Assembly (NCBI GenBank): GCA_004376205.1
Contig: SOKG01000170.1
Coordinates: 1 to 7,741 of the forward strand
Origin: Dehalococcoidia bacterium
Lineage (GTDB): Bacteria > Chloroflexota > Dehalococcoidia > SZUA-161
Length of the DNA: 7,741 nucleotides
Direction of reading: 5' to 3'
The notes under the pieces were generated by a model, which made no database searches, was not told the origin of the DNA, and saw nothing but the letters and a program-made list of their open reading frames with translations. The translations under genes and the position numbers were made by a program. Numbering within the stretch: the first letter of the stretch is position 1; each line of letters starts with the position of its first letter. Below, piece by piece: positions 4,894 through 7,741 of this stretch.

Positions 4894-7095
4894 ATGCCCA
4901 TCTCCAGAGAAGTCCTTGATAAAGTTGCCCTGAGCGAAGAGGAATATGACCTGATTGTGCAGCGATTGGGGCGGGAGCCCAATCTGGTGGAGATAGGGCT
5001 GTTCGGCAGCCTGTGGAGCGAGCACTGCGGCTATAAGCACTCGAAGCTGCTGCTGAAGCTGCTACCCCACGCCTCCCCACGCGTCCTGGTCAACCCCGGC
5101 GAGGAGAACGCTGGTGCTGTTGATATCGGCGATGGTCTCTGCGCGGTGATGAAGATGGAGTCACACAACCACCCCTCGGCCATCGAGCCCTACCAGGGGG
5201 CGGCCACCGGGGTGGGAGGGATAGTGCGCGACATCTTCACTATGGGTGCAAGGCCCATCGCCCTGCTCAACTCACTGAGGTTCGGACCCCTAAGTGAGCC
5301 GCGAAACCGTTATCTTTTCAGTGGAGTGGTGGCGGGCATCGCCGGCTACGGCAACTGCCTCGGCATACCCGATGTCGCCGGCGAGGTCTGCTTCTCCCCT
5401 ACCTACTCAGCCAACCCACTGGTCAACGCCATGTGCGTGGGCATCGCCGAGAGGAGGAAGCTGGTCAGCTCCAAGGCCAGCGGCAAGGGCAATCTGATGA
5501 TGCTTGTCGGCGCCGATACCGGTCGCGACGGCCTCCACGGCGCCTCGGGGCTGGCGTCAAAGGCTTTCGAGGATGAGCGCGAACTGAGGCCAACGGTGCA
5601 GGTGGGCAATCCCTTCATGGAGAAGCTCCTGCTGGAGGCCTGCCTTGAGCTTGCCCAAACCGACTATATCGTGGCCTTGCAGGACCTCGGCGCCGCAGGA
5701 CTGACCAGCTCTGCGATTGAGTCAGCTTCAAAAAGCGGTAGTGGCATCGTAGTCGACGTCTCCAAGGTCCCCCGGCGTGAGGAAGGGATGAGTCCCTACG
5801 AGGTCATGCTCTCGGAATCGCAGGAACGGATGCTGGCCATCGTGAAGAGGGGATGCGAGGATAACGTCAAGGCTATTTTCGATAAATGGGACCTCCGCTC
5901 CGACATCATCGGCGAGGTGACCGATGACGGCATGGCCCGCATAAAGGAGGGTGAGGAAGTGGTCGCCGAGGTTCCGATTGAGCTCCTGACCACCCCACCC
6001 CTCTACCAGCCCAAGGGGATCAAACCTGCATGGCTTGCCGCGCTACAGAAGTTCGACCTCAGCACTATTCCCGACACTGGGGAGAACGCCTCCTCGATAC
6101 TGCTGCGATTGCTCGCCTCCCCCAATATCGCCAGCAAGGAATGGCTCTACAGGCAATACGATCACCAGGTCCAGATCAACACAGCAGTTCCCCCGGGGAG
6201 CGATGCCGCTGTGCTCAGGATTAAGGGCACAAAGAAAGCCATCGCCCTGACCGCAGACGGCAACGGGCGCTACTGCTATCTCGACCCGTATACAGGGGGC
6301 ATCATAGCTGTTGCTGAGGCAGCGCGCAATCTGGCGTGCGCCGGTGCAGAGCCTCTGGCCATAACCGACTGCCTGAACTTCGGCAATCCGGAAAGGCCTG
6401 AGGTCTACTACCAGCTGGAGCAATGTATTCGGGGGATGGCTCAAGCCTGCCAAATACTGGACATCCCGGTCATCAGCGGCAACGTCAGCCTGTACAACGA
6501 GACCAGGGGTGAGCCGGTTTATCCCACCCCTGTGGTGGGCATGTTGGGGCTGATCGAGGATATAGACCACCATAGCACCATAGGCTTCAAGCACGAGGGC
6601 GACCTGGTGGCAATGCTTGGAGGTGATGGGAAGGGAACAGACGGTAGGGGCGGTAGTGAGTATCTCGAGTTGATTCACGATATCGTTGTCGGAGCTCTCT
6701 CCATCGACCTCGACCTGGAAAAGAGGGTGCAGCGGTGCTGTCTGGAGGCTATTAGGCAGGGCATCATACGCTCGGCCCACGACTGCTCCGATGGCGGGCT
6801 TGCCGTGACATTGGCTGAGAGCTGCATCGCCGGCGGTATCGGCATCAAGGGAAAGTGGAAAATGGCAGGGAGACTTGACAGCGAGCTTTTCGGCGAGGGG
6901 CAGTCGAGGATCGTAGTCTCACTGGAGCCAGCTCGATTAGGTGAACTTCGAAACTTGGCTGCCAGGCATCGGGTGCCCCTAAAAGAGCTCGGTGTTGCCG
7001 GGGGCGACCACTTTCTCATTGAAGACGTGGTGGATTTGCCGCTCGCTGAGGTGGTAGGCGCGTGGAAAAGTGGCCTGGAAAAAGCGATGGGATAA
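4894..7095 (+). CDS. purL: Phosphoribosylformylglycinamidine synthase, PurL subunit (small type)
   Basis: A 733-residue protein, the length of small PurL, which works with PurQ and PurS; the large single-chain enzyme is about 1,300 residues. It uses ATP and ammonia to convert FGAR to FGAM in purine synthesis. Motifs in order: GLFGSLWSEHCGYKHSK (residues 35-51, with the substrate-side His44), MKMESHNHPSAIEPYQGAAT (86-105), GIAGYGNCLGIPDVAGE (148-164), LQDLGAAGLTSSAIE (262-276), LSESQERML (306-314), ADGNGRYCYLDPYTG (454-468), ISGNVSLYNET (527-537), AHDCSDGGLAVTLAES (628-643) and FGEGQSRIVVS (666-676). The AIRS-synthase-like fold is thus present twice, as expected. AAGAGGAG (4881-4888) fixes the start. 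It lies 42 bases after purQ and has its own promoter. No frameshift or missing motif was seen. Confidence 0.97.
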   Translation: MPISREVLDKVALSEEEYDLIVQRLGREPNLVEIGLFGSLWSEHCGYKHSKLLLKLLPHASPRVLVNPGEENAGAVDIGDGLCAVMKMESHNHPSAIEPYQGAATGVGGIVRDIFTMGARPIALLNSLRFGPLSEPRNRYLFSGVVAGIAGYGNCLGIPDVAGEVCFSPTYSANPLVNAMCVGIAERRKLVSSKASGKGNLMMLVGADTGRDGLHGASGLASKAFEDERELRPTVQVGNPFMEKLLLEACLELAQTDYIVALQDLGAAGLTSSAIESASKSGSGIVVDVSKVPRREEGMSPYEVMLSESQERMLAIVKRGCEDNVKAIFDKWDLRSDIIGEVTDDGMARIKEGEEVVAEVPIELLTTPPLYQPKGIKPAWLAALQKFDLSTIPDTGENASSILLRLLASPNIASKEWLYRQYDHQVQINTAVPPGSDAAVLRIKGTKKAIALTADGNGRYCYLDPYTGGIIAVAEAARNLACAGAEPLAITDCLNFGNPERPEVYYQLEQCIRGMAQACQILDIPVISGNVSLYNETRGEPVYPTPVVGMLGLIEDIDHHSTIGFKHEGDLVAMLGGDGKGTDGRGGSEYLELIHDIVVGALSIDLDLEKRVQRCCLEAIRQGIIRSAHDCSDGGLAVTLAESCIAGGIGIKGKWKMAGRLDSELFGEGQSRIVVSLEPARLGELRNLAARHRVPLKELGVAGGDHFLIEDVVDLPLAEVVGAWKSGLEKAMG

Positions 7096-7100
7096 GAAGT

Positions 7101-7192
7101 TGCCCAAAAAACCCCACCCTGTGTAGCGTCCCGATAGGAATCGGGACGAAAATCCGTTGCCACAGGAGTGGCAACGCTACCCTTTTTGGGCA
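7101..7192. repeat. Nested inverted-repeat element with twin AGGA-loop hairpins
   Basis: Outer arms TGCCCAAAAA (7101-7110) and TTTTTGGGCA (7183-7192) are perfect inverted repeats. Inside them GTAGC (7123-7127) pairs with GCTAC (7176-7180). Within that stem sit two 8-base-pair hairpins, GTCCCGAT/ATCGGGAC (7128-7135, 7140-7147) and GTTGCCAC/GTGGCAAC (7156-7163, 7168-7175), both with the tetraloop AGGA and joined by an 8-base linker. The element begins five bases after the purL stop. No gene is evident in it. It may be a non-autonomous mobile or REP-type repeat, a structured RNA, or a 3' end of purL; it lacks a classical hairpin-plus-T-run terminator. I see no convincing target duplication at its edges. 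Confidence 0.8.
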
Positions 7193-7199
7193 GCCTGTT

Positions 7200-7234
7200 G
7201 TGGAAACTTTGTGGAAAAGTTCGTGGAAAAGCTC
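7200..7234 (+). repeat. Three tandem GTGGAAA-containing units, DnaA-box-like
   Basis: Units GTGGAAACTTT, GTGGAAAAGTTC and GTGGAAAAGCTC lie head to tail at 11- and 12-base spacing. On the opposite strand the middle one (7210-7218) reads TTTTCCACA, which fits the relaxed DnaA-box pattern TTWTNCACA; the outer two differ at one end base each. No replication gene or AT-rich region accompanies them, so an origin is not supported. They lie in the leader region of rplI and could equally be a simple repeat. Confidence 0.55.
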
Positions 7235-7277
7235 CTTGACCAGCGACAGATGGCCAGGGATAGAATAGGAGAGCAAA

Positions 7278-7741
7278 ATGAAAGTAATTTTCCTCCAGGA
7301 CGTCCCTAACGTGGCCAGTGCGGGCGACATGAAGATGGTAGCCAATGGCTACGCCAGGAATTTCCTTTTCCCCAAGAGGCTCGCTGCACTCGCCACCCCC
7401 GCTGAGCTACAGAAACTGGAATCGCGGCGTCAGGCCGATGCCCATCGCCAGGCTGGTTTAGAGCAAGAAGCCGAGGCCTTGGCTCAGGTGCTGGGGGAGC
7501 TCACCATAGCCTTAAAGGTTCGTGCTGGGGCCAAAGCCCGCATCTATGGCTCGGTCACAACCGCGGCTATCGCCAAAGAGATAAAGCGGCTCACCGGACA
7601 TGAGATCGACAAGCACGACATAGAACTCGAAGGGCCAATCCGTGAGCTGGGAAGCCACCAGGTGCCGATCAGATTAACCAAGAATGTAACCGCTAACGTA
7701 AATGTCCTCGTTGAGGCAAAGGAGGAGAAGGAGAAAGAGAA
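7278..7741 (+). CDS. rplI: 50S ribosomal protein bL9, cut by the right edge of the window
   Basis: The frame is open from ATG 7278 to the window end, giving 154 residues and no stop. bL9 binds 23S rRNA at the base of the L1 stalk and helps keep the reading frame. The N-terminal RNA-binding domain shows MKVIFLQDVPNVASAGD and the family signature VANGYARNFLFPKRLA (residues 21-36). A long helix of about residues 42-72 links to the C-terminal domain (KARIYGSVTTAAIAKEI, then KNVTANVNVLVEA at 135-147). Most bL9 proteins are about 148-150 residues, so this one has an acidic/lysine tail (KEEKEKE and more) past the normal end. The position usually held by Gly in IPKGLA is Arg here. AGGAGAG (7267-7273) sets the start. 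rpsF, ssb and rpsR, common neighbours, are not on the visible side. Confidence 0.93.
   Translation, partial: MKVIFLQDVPNVASAGDMKMVANGYARNFLFPKRLAALATPAELQKLESRRQADAHRQAGLEQEAEALAQVLGELTIALKVRAGAKARIYGSVTTAAIAKEIKRLTGHEIDKHDIELEGPIRELGSHQVPIRLTKNVTANVNVLVEAKEEKEKE

Noticed and set aside
6043..6780. 245-residue minus-strand open frame inside purL
   Set aside because: It lies wholly opposite conserved PurL motifs and has no ribosome-binding site or family likeness that I can see.
7199..7230. Replication origin suggested by DnaA-box-like units
   Set aside because: Only one of three units fits the relaxed box, there is no AT-rich unwinding region, and no dnaA, dnaN or similar gene is present.
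7236..7266. Possible rplI promoter, TTGACC with TAGAAT
   Set aside because: The spacer is 19 bases, and the predicted start would fall within the ribosome-binding site at 7267-7273, leaving no room for a normal leader.
7062..7268. Small + frame and opposing minus frames through the 7101-7192 element
   Set aside because: They are translations of the nested palindrome and the GTGGAAA repeats, overlap the end of purL, and show no protein family signal.

Overview
The window is about 57% GC by eye and reads as ordinary chromosomal housekeeping DNA from an anaerobic bacterium. Every gene is on the + strand. The genes are the C-terminal part of a 2-hydroxyacyl-CoA dehydratase-type protein, type I glyceraldehyde-3-phosphate dehydrogenase (gap), an ADP-forming acyl-CoA synthetase alpha-type subunit, ribosomal protein bS21 (rpsU), a GatB/YqeY-domain protein (yqeY), the PurQ and small-type PurL subunits of FGAM synthase, and the start of ribosomal protein bL9 (rplI). 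A dehydratase-family protein beside an ADP-forming acyl-CoA synthetase subunit suggests a strict anaerobe that metabolises organic acids through CoA thioesters. My tentative guess is Chloroflexota (Dehalococcoidia-like), but no rRNA or other decisive marker is present, and a deltaproteobacterial-type anaerobe is not excluded.

Layout. Positions 1-1566 hold the dehydratase fragment and gap, 41 bases apart and perhaps co-transcribed. Positions 1567-1638 carry a GC-rich palindrome. The acyl-CoA synthetase gene (1639-3147) follows, and its last codons and stop lie inside a second, unrelated palindromic repeat (3119-3177). A promoter with two perfect consensus hexamers (3250-3279) then drives rpsU-yqeY. 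That unit ends in a small hairpin and a rho-independent terminator-like hairpin (4031-4096). purQ starts just after it. purL has its own good sigma70-type promoter, whose -35 box overlaps the last codons of purQ. After purL there is a 92-base nested inverted repeat (7101-7192) that can fold into two twin hairpins on a common stem. It is followed by a short tandem repeat of GTGGAAA units and then rplI, which runs off the right edge.

How the genes work together. PurQ releases ammonia from glutamine and PurL uses it with ATP to convert FGAR to FGAM in purine synthesis. The third subunit expected with this small-type PurL, PurS, is not encoded here. The acyl-CoA synthetase subunit has the CoA-binding part and the phospho-histidine but no ATP-grasp partner in the window. 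bS21, YqeY and bL9 are linked to translation.

I see no CRISPR array, defence system, phage, transposase, tRNA or rRNA, and no clearly new multi-gene system. The least ordinary signals are the repeats: three unrelated palindromic elements between genes, one supplying the C-terminus of a protein, and a 9-base tandem repeat that builds a [K/R]-S-S tail on bS21.
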